From contig OZ237769.1 in the NCBI GenBank assembly GCA_965178125.1, forward strand, positions 124,001 to 188,000: DNA of 64,000 nt, in the 5' to 3' direction. The position numbers and the translations under genes are program-made. The first letter of the stretch is position 1, and the number at the start of each line of letters is the position of its first letter. This stretch comes from Bilabrum cf. latius. Lineage: Eukaryota > Bigyra: Bicosoecida > Bigyra > Bicosoecida. Under the pieces are notes generated by a model. That model worked only from the letters and a program-made list of their open reading frames with translations. It searched no databases and was not told where the DNA came from. Of the stretch, positions 12,977-24,080 are shown piece by piece.

Positions 12977-14179
12977 TCAGCTCACCCACTCGCTGGATAC
13001 CCTCGCGAAGAAAATCCCCTCCGAAAAATGCTCCTTGCCGCCCTCGAACACGACGGCGAAGTGTGACGAGTTCAGCGCGGCAGCGTCGCTGTACCCAGCG
13101 GCAGCCGCCCACAGATTCTTCGGTTCCGCCCAGTGCGCGGCGCCGTCCTGGGACGCATACACGCCTAGCTGCGCTCTGGCGTCTGGATTGGTGGGCCCCG
13201 TGTAGAGCAACGGAGCGCCAGCAGCAGTGCTGGCCCGGGCCAGGCCCCCAACGATGCCCGTCCAGTTGTGCGTGATGGGCGACGGGATCGTGCTTTCGAT
13301 TCCGAATCGGGACACGGACTCCCCCCCGTCGGTGGACAGTGCCCAGGCGCGGTGCCCCTGCGTGGCGCCCATGTTCCGCTCGTTCAGGTAGATCTGAGGC
13401 GCGGCGCCGGCACGAGATCCTGCCACTGCTCCTGCTCCTGCGCGCCCGCACACCTGCGCGACACTCGCCTCGCGCGTGCCTTCCTGGCCCGTAGATACGG
13501 CTCCGAGTCGCCAGGTGGCCCCGTGGTCGTCCGAGAGCACCAGGCAGCTGAAACACCCGGGGCATTTGATGTCGCCACCGACCGCACTCATCACACCTCC
13601 CTTATTTCCCCCTTTCTTGCCGCTGCAGACGAACGGCATCACCAGGCGACCGTCGGATCCGGCCTGCTTCTCCCCCGCCCCTGCAGCCCCGTCACCGCCG
13701 CACATGGACCCGTCAATCTGGATGCCGTGCGCCACGCTCGGCTTGAAGCCGCTGTAGTCCGTCGGGATGCTCCAGGACGCCGGCTTGCTGAAGGTGCTAC
13801 CGCCATCCTTGGAACTGGAGAGGAGCACGGAGCCTCCCTCCTGGATGAACAGGAAAATCTCACCGGTGCTCGCATCGCGCACGGCGCCCAAGTAGTCGGG
13901 GTTTCCCGTCCACACCAGCTGCGTCTTGCCGAACGTCGAACCACCGTCCGTAGACTGCTTGTACAAAATATACTTGGGGTAGCCGTCCTTAGTACCCCAG
14001 CACAGCGTGTTGTTCCTGGCCTCCACGAACGCAATCACGGTTTGCTCAAAAGCCAGCAGCACCGGCTGGCGGTAACACGGGTACTCGACGCCCGCGGTCC
14101 AAATCTCCTTGATTTCAGGTACACTAGAAGCTGCAAAACCCGCCCCAATCAGGCCGAAGGCGAGCGCAACGGAAATCAT
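12977..14179 (-). CDS. Secreted exo-alpha-sialidase (BNR/Asp-box propeller)
   Basis: A 400-residue protein likely to remove terminal sialic acids from glycoconjugates. The start at 14179 is chosen because the first residues (MISVALAFGLIGAGFAA) form a signal peptide; an upstream in-frame ATG at 14305 would bury it. Visible family features are a YRQP variant of the F/YRIP arginine motif near residue 35, the FVEAR segment after it, LNERN, and repeated Asp-boxes (STDGGSTF, SKDGGSTF, SDDHGATW, STDGGES, SQDGAAHW), as expected for a six-bladed propeller. It needs no TAG reading and ends at TGA. The fold is confident. The substrate is inferred: the I-to-Q change in the FRIP motif leaves the arginine intact, but specificity could differ. 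Confidence 0.85.
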   Translation of the reverse strand: MISVALAFGLIGAGFAASSVPEIKEIWTAGVEYPCYRQPVLLAFEQTVIAFVEARNNTLCWGTKDGYPKYILYKQSTDGGSTFGKTQLVWTGNPDYLGAVRDASTGEIFLFIQEGGSVLLSSSKDGGSTFSKPASWSIPTDYSGFKPSVAHGIQIDGSMCGGDGAAGAGEKQAGSDGRLVMPFVCSGKKGGNKGGVMSAVGGDIKCPGCFSCLVLSDDHGATWRLGAVSTGQEGTREASVAQVCGRAGAGAVAGSRAGAAPQIYLNERNMGATQGHRAWALSTDGGESVSRFGIESTIPSPITHNWTGIVGGLARASTAAGAPLLYTGPTNPDARAQLGVYASQDGAAHWAEPKNLWAAAAGYSDAAALNSSHFAVVFEGGKEHFSEGIFFARVSSEWVS

Positions 14180-14319
14180 GGCACAATTAATGTGACGCGC
14201 CAAGTGCAACTGGCGATCATGCTGGCGCCGCGCACGGGGTGGTTCCGCTGAGGCCGGCAGAGTTCGCAGACTGCAAAAATCATGTACCCCAATCCGTCTC
14301 ATCAATATTTACTCGGTTT

Positions 14320-17313
14320 TCAGCGATGCACGGTCACGTCCTCGAACAGGAACGGCAGCACGCTGAACCACACCCTGGCCGGCATCACCGAGCCGGGACC
14401 TGCTGCCCGCCTCGAGTTGCCGCCATCCACCGCCAGCTAGGACTAGTAGCACCCCCGCATTGCATCCCCGCTCGCCCCGACACCCCGCATCATCCCGTCT
14501 GCCTGGAGAGCCGCCACCAATTCGGCCGATTGCCCCGCCAGAGACTCCAGCACGCCCGCCCCTGCCCTTCTCGCCCTCGCCACTTGCAGCATAGACTACA
14601 GCACGGCCCGCTGCTTGCCCGCCAGTGCCTCGGTGCCTCCCGACGCTGACAGAACGGGCAGGTCAACGCCCCCAAGTTCGGCTTCCACCGCAGCAACACG
14701 CGCCTCCAGCGCCTCTGAGGCGGCCACAGCTGCAGCCGCGCCCTCCCGCAACGAATCAGGCAAGGTGTCCACTGCAGATATCCTCTGCTTGCTCTATGCA
14801 TCCCGTGTCCCTGTCATATATGTACCATCCTTTCCTTTAGATGAGGCCTATGCTGTCGAGTCTTGGGCTGCAGCACCACCAACCGCTCCCGCTCCAAACC
14901 CGGGCACAGGTGCCGCCCTCGATCTCGATCCCCCAGCGGAGGAGGAGCCGTCCGTGCCAGCCCCATCGACCGCACCGCAGGGGTCAGCACCTCTGCTACT
15001 CCCACTCCCGCACCCATCGTCCGCTGTATTCGACATGCTGCCTACCTGCAGATACGGGCGCACGGCCAGCACGGCCAGCAGCACGGATCGGCCCCTCTGT
15101 GTCATGCGAGGCAGCACGGCAGCTCCACCGAACAGGGACACACGAGACACCGTCACCACCGGGGGGACAAACGGTGCCATCTGAAACCTATCGTGGGAAG
15201 CGTTCTAACTCGCAGCATGCAGTAGCGTGCTGGACGCTGGGTGCAGGTAGTTCAGCGCCAGCAGCTCGTCAAGCAGTCTAGGGCACCGCATGTGCGGCCT
15301 GCAAGCTTCCACGAACACTGTGCGCGCCATGTCCTCCACGGCCTGCACGCGCGCCTGGGTCACCGCGGGGTAGTCGAATTCGTCTCCTGGCGGCACGCAG
15401 TGCGCCCGCGCAATGGCATCCACTGGCATCATCATCCTGGCGCAGCTTGCAGTAGCCCCGTCCGTGGTACCTGCCTCGCCCACTGAGCGTCCCAGCAGCC
15501 GCCGATGCATCCAGTCGCTGAGAACTCGAGCTGCGCGCGCGTTGAGTCGCTTCTCCTCGATGCTTTGACTGCCCACGAGCAGCCTTGCGCATGCACTTGC
15601 AGCCCAGTCCACCTCTTTAGGCCCCCCCGCTGCGCCGCCCCCGTTCATGGCAGCGATAAGGTCCCCGAAACTCGCGTCTCTTCCCCCGGCTGGTTGCCCC
15701 ACCAGACCCCTCCCACTGTGGTCCATGCAGTTGAGAACAATTGGAGTGAGCTGCACAGGGGCCAGCACGGTCTTGGAGCCCATAGGCGGCCGCACTGGTG
15801 CCATGCCGCGCCATGCAGGTACCACAGTAGGCACCCATACTGTGGGCCTTACCCTATACCTCGAGTCGCAGGGAAAAGTGAAGGGGTCACCGCGGGCTCG
15901 CCTTTCTCCCGTGCCGACATCATCCGCTTCGAATGCAGTGTGCTCTCTCCGCATGCCGGGCGCGTGCCCAGCAGCCCCAGCCACCTCCTCCTCCCGCTCC
16001 TCCTCCTCCAGCTGACGCACCCAGTTCCCCACGAAGGAATGCCCCAGCAGCCGTGGGCCTCCTGCCATGATCGCGGGCACCCACCCCTGCCCCGGACCTG
16101 CGTCCCAAGGCTCCAAAACCAGCCGATCCAGCGCGTCTCCAACGATTGCACTGCTTGCGGCACCAGACCCAGCCCCGCCGGACGCAGGGCCGGACCCCGC
16201 CGGGTCACCAACACCAGAAGTAGGTGCAGCAGCTGCCCCTGCCCCTGCATCGAGTTCTCCTTCCCCCTTGCGAGGCACCACCGTGGGTCCCTCCGTAGGG
16301 GTGTAATCAAACCATCGCGGGGCTGACTGCCGCGGGCCCGGGTGCACCTGCAGCGCCCTGCCCCCGGCCATCGAGGCGATGTCCTCGTCGGAGCGAGCGA
16401 ACGGGGCGATGCAGAAGTCGCTAAACACCGACCCTTCCGCATTGCAAATATAGTATTGCATCGCATAAATCGGATGGTCATGCGCATGGAATGGCCCAAC
16501 CGCGTCCTGAGCGGCTGCCAACGACTCGAGCAGCTGCTTGCCGCTGGCAAGCTCTGCGATTTCGCCTAGGACGGCTAGCGGTATCCGACCTTCTTGTTCG
16601 ACACCAACTGCAACTGCATTATTCAGATCGACATAAATAGGGGCCCCGGAAAGTAGCTTTAGAATGGCAGATTTCGTCTGTGTTTCGCCGCATTTGCCGT
16701 CCAAAAAGACTCGCCTCACTCGCACGAGGACTAGGCAAAACTTCAAGCCGACCCTTTTCGCCGTTTCCAGCGATATTCGATGATATGGCATCGTCGTAGA
16801 GTCGCCGCAGCTGCCTTCACTAGGGCCTTGTGCCTGCTCACCCATCCACTGGTGGGCTACCATTGAGTTCAACCTCGCCTCCGCTGCCGCTTCCCACCCA
16901 GGCCGGACCGCGACCGCAGCAACAAAGGCTTCGTGGGAGAACGCTAAGTGGCGCCAATCCTGTGCCTGTGTACCGCCTTCGAGATCCCAAGAACCCATGT
17001 GTGCGTCATCAGCCCAGAATCCGAAGTACGGCGCTCGACCCACACGACCAACGATCAGAGCGTGAAGCCCGGTGCGCACGCCAAGGCCAGCCGTCTAGCC
17101 AGCGATAGCAATATCACCATTGTAGTATGTCGCATGGCTGGCGTTGATCCATGTCGAAAGCGTCCAAGACGGAGATAGAGGGCAAGCTGAACCCGCTACG
17201 CATCGATCCCGGCCCTCCCATCCTAGGCCAAGATCACGGGCGCTGCCCATGGTTGGAGGCGGACCGTCGTTTCGATAATAAACGAATGGTTCCAGTACCC
17301 TCCGTTGCTGCAT
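14320..17313 (-). CDS. Hypothetical protein with possible LamG/concanavalin A-like N-terminal domain
   Basis: The frame is open for 997 residues once TAG is sense (TAGs at 15205, 14848 and others) and ends at TGA 14320. The first 170 residues contain TLSTWINASHATYYNGD and APYFGFWADDAHMGSWDL, reminiscent of LamG-like jelly-roll lectin domains; this is a weak, by-eye match. The middle is unfamiliar, and the final 200 residues are Ala-rich and likely helical. The start is uncertain: the most upstream ATG in the frame (17478) lies three bases after the SART1 stop, so 17313 or 17250 is more plausible. No signal peptide is clear from these starts. The sialidase downstream has the same orientation, which could hint at a glycan-related role, but nothing proves it. 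Confidence 0.6.
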
Positions 17314-17481
17314 GTTGCTAGGCCTCAAATTTGCAGGTCTATGCTGTTCTTGGCGCCGCGCACTACTAGGTTCCGGCACGGCCGCAGAACACAAAACGAG
17401 GGGCGTAGGTTTTCGAGAGTAAGAGGGATGGACAGGAGAGTTGATATTCTTCAATTGGTCTTTCCAACGGCAGTGCATCGC

Positions 17482-20400
17482 TCACTGCCCCGGCAGCTTG
17501 GCGAATGCCGCCCCCCTGGCCCTGGCCGCCTTCACGAGCGTGCTGGCCGCCAGATTGCCCTCCCTCGCCCGCTTGGCCGCCTCCTGCTGCTGCACCACGG
17601 CTCGTAACCTCTTGGCCCTGGCCTTGTGCCCCGGCTGCCTCCCCTGCATCTGATAGGACTGGTCCCTGTACGCCTCTTTCTAAGTCTAAGGCCGCCCGAA
17701 CTCGTCCGTGTACTCCAGCTTGATCTGGGGAACAACGCCCTCGTGCCAGTCGCGCTTGCTGTCCGTGGAACGACCCGCCAGCGGCTGCCCGCCCCCCCCT
17801 CCGCGCTGCCCAAGCTTGCTGCCCTGCTGCGCGAACATGGCGAGGGCAGCCGCGGCGCCGCTGAGGACGGTCGGTTCCGCAGCGGTGGGAGCCACATCGG
17901 CTGATTCGCTGGCGGTTGCAACCGTGTCCCGACCGCTGCCCCCCCCTTGTTCCCTAGGCACCTGCACGATGCCCTCCTCCTCGTCCATGTGCACCTGCAC
18001 CTGCACTCCGGCTGAGCTGCCTCCCGTGGGGTCGCCCGGTCGGCGCCCAGAGGAAGCTGAAGATGAAGATGAAGAGGAATGCGCACCCGTTGGACCTGCC
18101 TCTCCTGCCCTGAGCTTGGACGTGTACACGCCAGCCGATGTGAGAGTCATGCCCCCTGCCTTCTTCTTGCTGGAGGAGGAGGATGACGAGGATGCAGCTC
18201 CGAGCAGAGCACCTCTGGTCCTCACCTTCCCCCTCCTGCCCCTGCCCATGGATGTAACACCCTTATCCATATTACCCTCGAATTCTTCCTCGCCCTCGCC
18301 CTCAAGATCCCTCCTCCTCCTCTGCTCGGCCTGCCGCAGTGCCGCAGCGATCTTCACAGCCGCCGAGTCCCCATCTCCATCCTCCTCGTTGTTCCCTGTC
18401 TCACTGTCCAAGCCCCCACCATCGTCAGCCTCCATTGCCTACTGCCCTACGGAGCTGCTAGAACCCCGCACTGCCCCTGCCCCTGCCCCTGCCCCTGTCG
18501 CCCTGGCTGCTTGCGCTGCTCGCTTCACGCCTGCCTGCAGGACAGCCATGACGCCACCATCCTCGTCTTCATCTTCGTCTTCATCCTGGCCATCGCCATC
18601 ACCTGCCCGGTACAGGAAAACCTATGTCCCCAGACGCCCCCTACCCTTGCCCGATACCACCTCGCCCCCCATCCCAATGCCCCTTGCCCGGCCCTTGCCC
18701 TTGCCCTTGCCCTTGCCTAACCGGCCGTACCTTCGCTGGCCGCTTGCGTTCATGCGAGCCGCTTCCAGAGCCGACTATCGCGCTACATCCCCCTGCGACG
18801 CGGCCCCTCCTTCACTCTCACCCCCTTGTTCCTTCAGCGCAGCACCCGCGCGCCGGGCCCGCCCCACGTCCTGCCACGTCACGTCGCCAGCAGCCCCCCC
18901 AACCCTCTCGCCAGGCACACCGGACTCTCCCGCGCCACCATGCGATGCACCCTCCTCACCGCCTAGCCCCGCCCCCGCCCTCGCTGAGGTCTCCGCCACG
19001 GCCCCATCGAACGCCGCCCTCCTCCTCATCCTCTCTGCCCTGTCCCCCGCAGCTGCCTTGGCCCTTGCAGAGCTGCCTGCCGCGTCTCGCCGCACGGGGC
19101 CTGCGGGCGCATCACCGTCATTGGCACGGCCGCGCTGTGATACTGCGGCCGACGGACCGTCTAGTTCTTGCAAAATAGCTGCCCTGGCCTGTGCCGCATC
19201 TCCCGCAGCACCGTGCGCGCCATGAACAACAAGGCCCTGACTCGTACCCTAGCTCTCGTCCTCGTCCTCCTCATCCTGCATGTCGGCCATGTCCCCTCTG
19301 CTGCGGCCGTGCTTGCGCTTGCCCTTGCTCTTGCTTTTCTTCTCCTTCTTGAGCTTCTTATTTTTCTTCTTCTTCTTTCCATCTTTCCTTTGCCTCCGAT
19401 CTTCCTCCTCCTCCAGCTCCTACGCACGCGCCTCCTCCGCTGTCAGGAAGTCCACCGCGCGACCGCTCCTGATGCCCGCCCCGTCCCCCTCGCCGCTCGC
19501 ATCTACTCTTCTCCTCTTCCCCACCGCCAACCCTTCGCTGTCTGATTCCGATTCCGATTCCGATTCCGATTCCGACCCGTCCTCTGCCCTCTCGAGCGTG
19601 CCATCGGCCCGCAGCACCATCCCATTGCCCTTGCCCTTGCCCTTGCCCATGCCAGCCCGTTCCCTCTTCCTGCCCCCCTTCATGCTAAGAGCGTCCATGT
19701 CCTCCTCGTAATCGTCGTAGTGCTGCAGCACCCCGCCCCTCCTCTTCCTACCCCGCTTCCCGCCGAGGAGCAGCCCCTCCTCCTCCCCGTCCCCTAGGCC
19801 GCCCCTGTACACCGGCAGCTTGGCTTGCTCTCGGCGGCGGGCGGCCTCCCGGCCCCGCGCGTCAGACGCCAGGCCAACGTTCTCGAGGACCTCCGTGGCG
19901 CCGCCCGCACTCGTCACACCGCCCTCCCGATCGTCCAGCAGCCGGCCCCGGTCGTCGAGCATGGGCCGCTCCTGGAGAGTGAGCACCATCGTGCTGCCCG
20001 CTGCAAGCGAGTCGGTGTCGTGTGACACGCGCATGTCTGCTCCTCCAGATTCGTGCGCGCGAGTGGATGCGCCCGATACTTTCGTGCCGCCTGCGGCGCT
20101 GTCGCTGGCACCGGTGGCAGCCTCCTTAGCTTGGGCCTTTCGGCCTCGGACTCGCATCGCCCACTCTGCAGCCGATTTTGTATTCAAGTTGGAGCTCGCA
20201 GCCAGCTGTTCGCCGAGCGAACCGCCAGCTTTGGCTGCGCGTACCCTCTCGCGGACTGCGCGCTTCTCCCTGGCTTGATCAAGCCTTCGCTTTGCTTCGG
20301 CTTCCCGCTCTTCTTTGCCTGCATCCACTTGAATTGGAGCCCTGGATGATCCTTCTCTGCTCGAATAGGCGCTGCGATCCTTCGTATCGGACGGAGGTCC

Positions 20401-20661
20401 GCCAACTTTGCCAACGTTTAGCGGTTTGAGCCCCAGCCTTGCCCTGAGATCATTTGTATCGTCGACAGACATAGAGACCTCATTGTTCGAAGTACTGATC
20501 TTCGGGGCGATCATTTCGCCTCCTGGCTTCGGAGCTTTACCAGGCGCTGACATTCGCAGTGGCTTTAGGCCTAGCCGGGCTCGCAACTTGTTCGTCTCCT
20601 CCACCGATAGCTCTATCTCGCCCGCGCCATTGGTCTTCGTGGGAACATCCACGGACTGCAT
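17482..20661 (-). CDS. SART1: SART1/SNU66-family U4/U6.U5 tri-snRNP protein
   Basis: A 1,059-residue homologue of the tri-snRNP component needed for spliceosome assembly in the nucleus. The N-terminus carries the family motif twice (SVEETNKLRARLGLKPL and SVDDTNDLRARLGLKPL). The middle has VSHDTDSL with MVLTL and DFLTAEEA, as in SART1. The C-terminus has QIKLEYTDEFGRP followed by KEAYRDQSYQMQG, matching the conserved end of the family. Two TAGs (17686 and 17680) sit inside this most conserved end, in GRP-Q-T-Q-KEAY, so premature termination there is implausible. Acidic, lysine-rich and SESE low-complexity inserts lengthen it beyond the usual 800. ATG 20661 is chosen just before the motif; 20799 is an alternative. 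Its presence implies that the organism splices introns although few are visible here. Confidence 0.85.
19544..19576 (-). repeat. Hexanucleotide repeat coding Ser-Glu
   Basis: A run of GATTCC units inside SART1 encodes an SESESE tract. Similar six-base runs in the same gene (about 18690-18717) encode KGKGKG. Confidence 0.9.
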
Positions 20662-20905
20662 GTATGGTAGTTGGTAAACGTCGTAGAGATGATCTAGAGG
20701 TGAGGTGAATTTAGGGTGCCTGCCATCATCACACCATGCGATCGAGCGCAGAAGTCGCAAACAAGAAAATAACGCATGCCAGATAAGACAGAAGTACAAC
20801 TACGACACCTCCTTGCGCTCCCGCCGCGGCGAAGAGATAGCAACTGAGACGCCGCAAGCGCCTGTCCACAAGCACCACCTGCTCCCCTCCCGCTGCTCTG
20901 CCCCC

Positions 20906-22303
20906 TCAGCGCCCAGCGGGAGCCTTCGAACCACCGCCGCCTGCCTTTACCCCAAGCAGCGAACGAGACAGGGCAGCGGCGCAGATGAGACCGAAGGCAA
21001 CTCCCACTGCCACCAGCCCGGCCCTCCCGCCGCCCGAGGCACCAGCGGACGACGGCTCCTCCCTCCCCTTCTTTGCCCCTTGTTTGGCCTGGTTTTCAGG
21101 GACCGCTGCCGCCTCCAGCAGCGCCCTGAGCACCTCCTCGTTCTCCTCCGTGCGACCAACCGTGACCCGGAGGCAGTTCCCGCAGTGCAGCTCGTGCGAC
21201 CTGTCGCGCACCACCACGCCCCTTGCTGCCATCCAGAGGTACATGGCCCGCGCCACCACCTCGGGGGCCATCTCCACGAGCAGGAAATTGCTGTCGGAGG
21301 GGTACACGCGGGACACGCACGGAAGGGCCTGCAGGCCCCGGGCCAGCTGCGACCGGCAATCGAGCAGCTGCTCCGTGCTCGCCTCCATCTCGGACCGCCG
21401 CTTGAGCGCGTCGGTCGCCACGCGCGCCGTCAGCTTGTTCACGTTGTAGGGCGCCTTGAGCTTGTTCAGCAGAGCTGCAACGGAGGGGTGCGCGATGGCT
21501 GCCCCGCACCTGATCCCCGCCAGCCCCCACGCCTTGCTGAGGGTCTGCATGACCACGATGCGGGGACACTGCGAGATCAGCCCGGCCGCCGACGCGCTGG
21601 ATCCGGAGCCTTTCATCTTCCTCTCCTGCTGCGCGACTGCGAAATCGACGTACGCTTCGTCCACCACTGTGATGCCTTTGAATGCCTGGGCCACCTGCAG
21701 CACCTGCTCCAGGTCGAGTGACCGGCCCGTCGGGTTGCCGGGCGAGCACAGGAACATGAGCTTGGTCCGGGGCGTGACCGCGGAGAGGATCGCCTCTGGG
21801 CGCAGCTGGAACGTCTCTGCAGTGAGCGGCACGTTTCTTACGGCCACATCGTTGGATGCAGCGGAGACCTTGTACATGCCGTACGTGGGGGGGCACTGCA
21901 GGATCTCGTCCTTGCCGGGAGTGCAAAACACGCGGATCAAGAGGTCGATCGCTTCGTCCGAGCCTACTCCAACGAAGAAGTTATCTGGTGTGAGACCATG
22001 GCCGCGCATGCCTGCCCACAGCTCCTTCACTTCCAGAGCACGAGGGTCGGGATACCGCTCCAACCCCATTCTCACCGCCTCCTTTGAGATTCCCTCTGGG
22101 CTTGAAATCTCGGCGCCCCCAGCCCCCGAGCTCGGCGCTAGAGGTGGGCCTCGAGTGTTCTCATTTGCGTCAAGAAGGACCCCTTCGTTGTAGTCGTCGC
22201 GCGCGCACCTGTACGCAACCAGCTTCTGCACATTAGGCCTTGCGAGATGCGTCAGGTCCACTGAGGGTCCGCCTGCTGACTTGCTAGCCTGTGCCATGAA
22301 CAC
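20906..22303 (-). CDS. Histidinol-phosphate aminotransferase with C-terminal membrane segment
   Basis: A 465-residue class I/II PLP aminotransferase, probably converting imidazole acetol phosphate to histidinol phosphate in histidine synthesis. Visible features are LLDANEN near residue 43, CSPGNPTG near 187, VVDEAYVDF near 213, the PLP lysine K257 in TLSKAWGLAGIRCG, and SNFLLVE near the C-terminal lobe. It has no TAG and ends at TGA. It is about 100 residues longer than typical HisC. The extra C-terminus, after the catalytic fold, contains a hydrophobic stretch (AGLVAVGVAFGLICAAALS) and a short basic tail, so it looks tail-anchored. No plastid transit peptide is obvious. Family is confident; HisC versus a related aromatic aminotransferase is likely but not certain. 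Confidence 0.85.
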   Translation of the reverse strand: MFMAQASKSAGGPSVDLTHLARPNVQKLVAYRCARDDYNEGVLLDANENTRGPPLAPSSGAGGAEISSPEGISKEAVRMGLERYPDPRALEVKELWAGMRGHGLTPDNFFVGVGSDEAIDLLIRVFCTPGKDEILQCPPTYGMYKVSAASNDVAVRNVPLTAETFQLRPEAILSAVTPRTKLMFLCSPGNPTGRSLDLEQVLQVAQAFKGITVVDEAYVDFAVAQQERKMKGSGSSASAAGLISQCPRIVVMQTLSKAWGLAGIRCGAAIAHPSVAALLNKLKAPYNVNKLTARVATDALKRRSEMEASTEQLLDCRSQLARGLQALPCVSRVYPSDSNFLLVEMAPEVVARAMYLWMAARGVVVRDRSHELHCGNCLRVTVGRTEENEEVLRALLEAAAVPENQAKQGAKKGREEPSSAGASGGGRAGLVAVGVAFGLICAAALSRSLLGVKAGGGGSKAPAGR

Positions 22304-22452
22304 TTTTTAAATAGTTGCAATCGGAATGTGTGCTGTCCGTGCAATACGGCCCGCGATATTACTGAAGTGTAAATTCTGGAGACGCCGTCACTGTTGGCGT
22401 GTGATGAGCTCCGAAGTGCAAGTGCATTTTTGTCCCAAATTCTCACTATTCT
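22304..22452. promoter_or_regulatory. Short divergent promoter region
   Basis: Only 149 bases separate the HisC ATG (minus) from the J-domain ATG (plus), so both promoters must lie here or overlap the genes. It is AT-richer than the flanks. No specific motif is recognised. Confidence 0.45.
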
Positions 22453-23812
22453 ATGGGTCGCAATGCGTATGCTGAGCTTGGCATCAATCCCAATGCATCC
22501 AAGCGCGAGATAAAGCGAGCCTTTTTGGAATTGGCAAAGAAGTATCACCCCGATGCGTCCAAGGAAGCTGGTGCAGAGGACCGCTTCAAAGCAATCTCTG
22601 CAGCATACCAAACACTTTCAGATCCAACGTCCAAGTAGTTATTGGATGCCAAAATGCAGGCAGGGTCGTCAGTATACGGGCGGTAGCCTGTCAGTCCCGA
22701 TGCAGCAAAGTTCAGAGACGACTTTAGGGAGGCCATGCGTCGAGAGGTCCGAAGAGCGATGATGCAGCAGACCCAGGGCGCATCTAGTAGCAATGCTGGA
22801 GGTAGGTTTGGTGCCGCTTTCAACTCTCCAGAGTTCCATGCATGGCGGGAGCGGTATCAGTAGCAGCGAACCGCAGAGTGTGAGGCTATGCAGCGTATAA
22901 TATCCAGAGTTCTTTGGTTGGGGGGACAAAACCCATCATCACTACGTTGCCAGCTTGTTGTTTGATACCATCGCAGAGGCACGGCTGCATGCAGCCATCT
23001 AGTCAGCCAGAAGGGCGAGGCGAGCACAATTCTGGTGGGGCCTCGCCCTGGCCGGGTTCACTGCAACCGTGCTCGTTTCGGGACTGCGCCGAGCAGCTGC
23101 TCAGCGAGCCGAACGAAAAGCCGAGCACAGAGAAGCGGCCCGACACGCAGAACTGGTGATGCGACAAGAGGCGCGCATCAGAGCTAGCGAGGCGGCCGCG
23201 AGGATCCGAAGAAGCAGGGACAGGGACACGGCGGATGATATTGGCAGACATAGTGGCAGAGGCAGGGGCAGACACAAGGAACATGAGCCCAGGATGGAGC
23301 CCACTCAGTGGAATTACCGTGCCAGTGGCACTGCTCTTGGAGGCAGCGGGAACATGGTTGAAAGCAGCAGCAGCGAAGGCCAACGTGGGTCTGGAGGAGC
23401 CCCCGCCGATCTTGGCATCCGAGTGTTGGATATAGCACCAGCACCAGCGAAACCAGCGGAACCCTAGAGTTCCAGGTCCGAGGGGGCGGGCGCTGGGCAC
23501 AGTGCGCCCCAGCGAGCTGGAGACTCGGCACTCCGCACTGCTGGTGCTCGACATAGCCCGGGCGGGGCAGTAGCACCGAATTAGCCGCAGTCTCAACCGC
23601 AGCCGTGGGTCGTGCTGTGGCCTTGGGGCGCGCACCATAGTGACGGGAGTTTGCGCAAGGACGATCCCGCTGGTGGGGGACACGACGGGGGCCCCAGTGC
23701 CGGTGTTCCCACGGAGGAGGAGTCCTGTAGCGATGATGAGGCTGTATGTGCTGGAACTGAAACTACACCGGAGGCCCAGGCACCGGAGCTGTCGCGCGGT
23801 GGCAGGCAGTGA
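22453..23812 (+). CDS. J-domain (DnaJ-like) protein with transmembrane segment; one frame break
   Basis: The first 60 residues are a J domain (YAELGINPNASKREIKRAFLELAKKYHPDAS) with the HPD motif needed to stimulate Hsp70 ATPase. TAGs at 22636, 22684 and 22861 read through sensibly (SDPTSK-Q-LLDAK, GR-Q-PVSPDAAKFRDDF, RYQ-Q-Q). Near 22895 the coding frame shifts by one: downstream, FFGWGDKTHHHYVASLLFDTIAEARLH continues into a membrane segment (FWWGLALAGFTATVLVSG) and an Arg/Ala-rich helix, with further TAGs at 23000 and 23465, ending at TGA 23810. The shift could be a single-base error or a 13-base GT-AG intron. Role: membrane-tethered Hsp40 co-chaperone, inferred from domain order. The compartment is unknown. 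Confidence 0.7.
22895..22907 (+). other. Frame break: possible 13-base GT-AG intron or one-base indel
   Basis: The frame before this point and the frame after it differ by one. Removing the 13 bases GTATAATATCCAG restores a continuous reading (EAMQ-QFFGWGD). Deleting one A of the following CCAGAG would also work (QRIIS-EFFGWGD). The sequence alone cannot decide between them. Confidence 0.35.
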
Positions 23813-24080
23813 GCCACCCTTCTGCACCGCTGGGACGCTCAGCACAATGAGAATACAGAGATGCAGGCTGTGATAATGAACAGTGTAATTATTCCTAGAT
23901 CCGGGAGATACATTGCTATGGGCAGTTTTACTTTGTTCACTCATCACCTACTGGGCGTTGTTCCACCTGAATCGGCCAATCTTGAAGCGAGACTCCGGGT
24001 AGATTGCCACCTCGACCCTAGGCTACAAAGACTTACGACCTTCCATGAGCCCTTCTCGGGCCGGTGACCACTAAAGCGAG
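23813..24080. other. Convergent 3' intergenic region
   Basis: This is the gap between the J-domain stop and the REJ-GPS stop on opposite strands. It is AT-rich in its first half. No gene is seen. Confidence 0.6.

Noticed and set aside
13268-14251. 327-residue plus-strand open frame
   Set aside because: It is antisense to the sialidase, which has a signal peptide and Asp-boxes.
17708-19225. 505-residue plus-strand open frame
   Set aside because: It is antisense to SART1, Pro/Ser-rich without domains, and arises from the GC-rich complementary strand.
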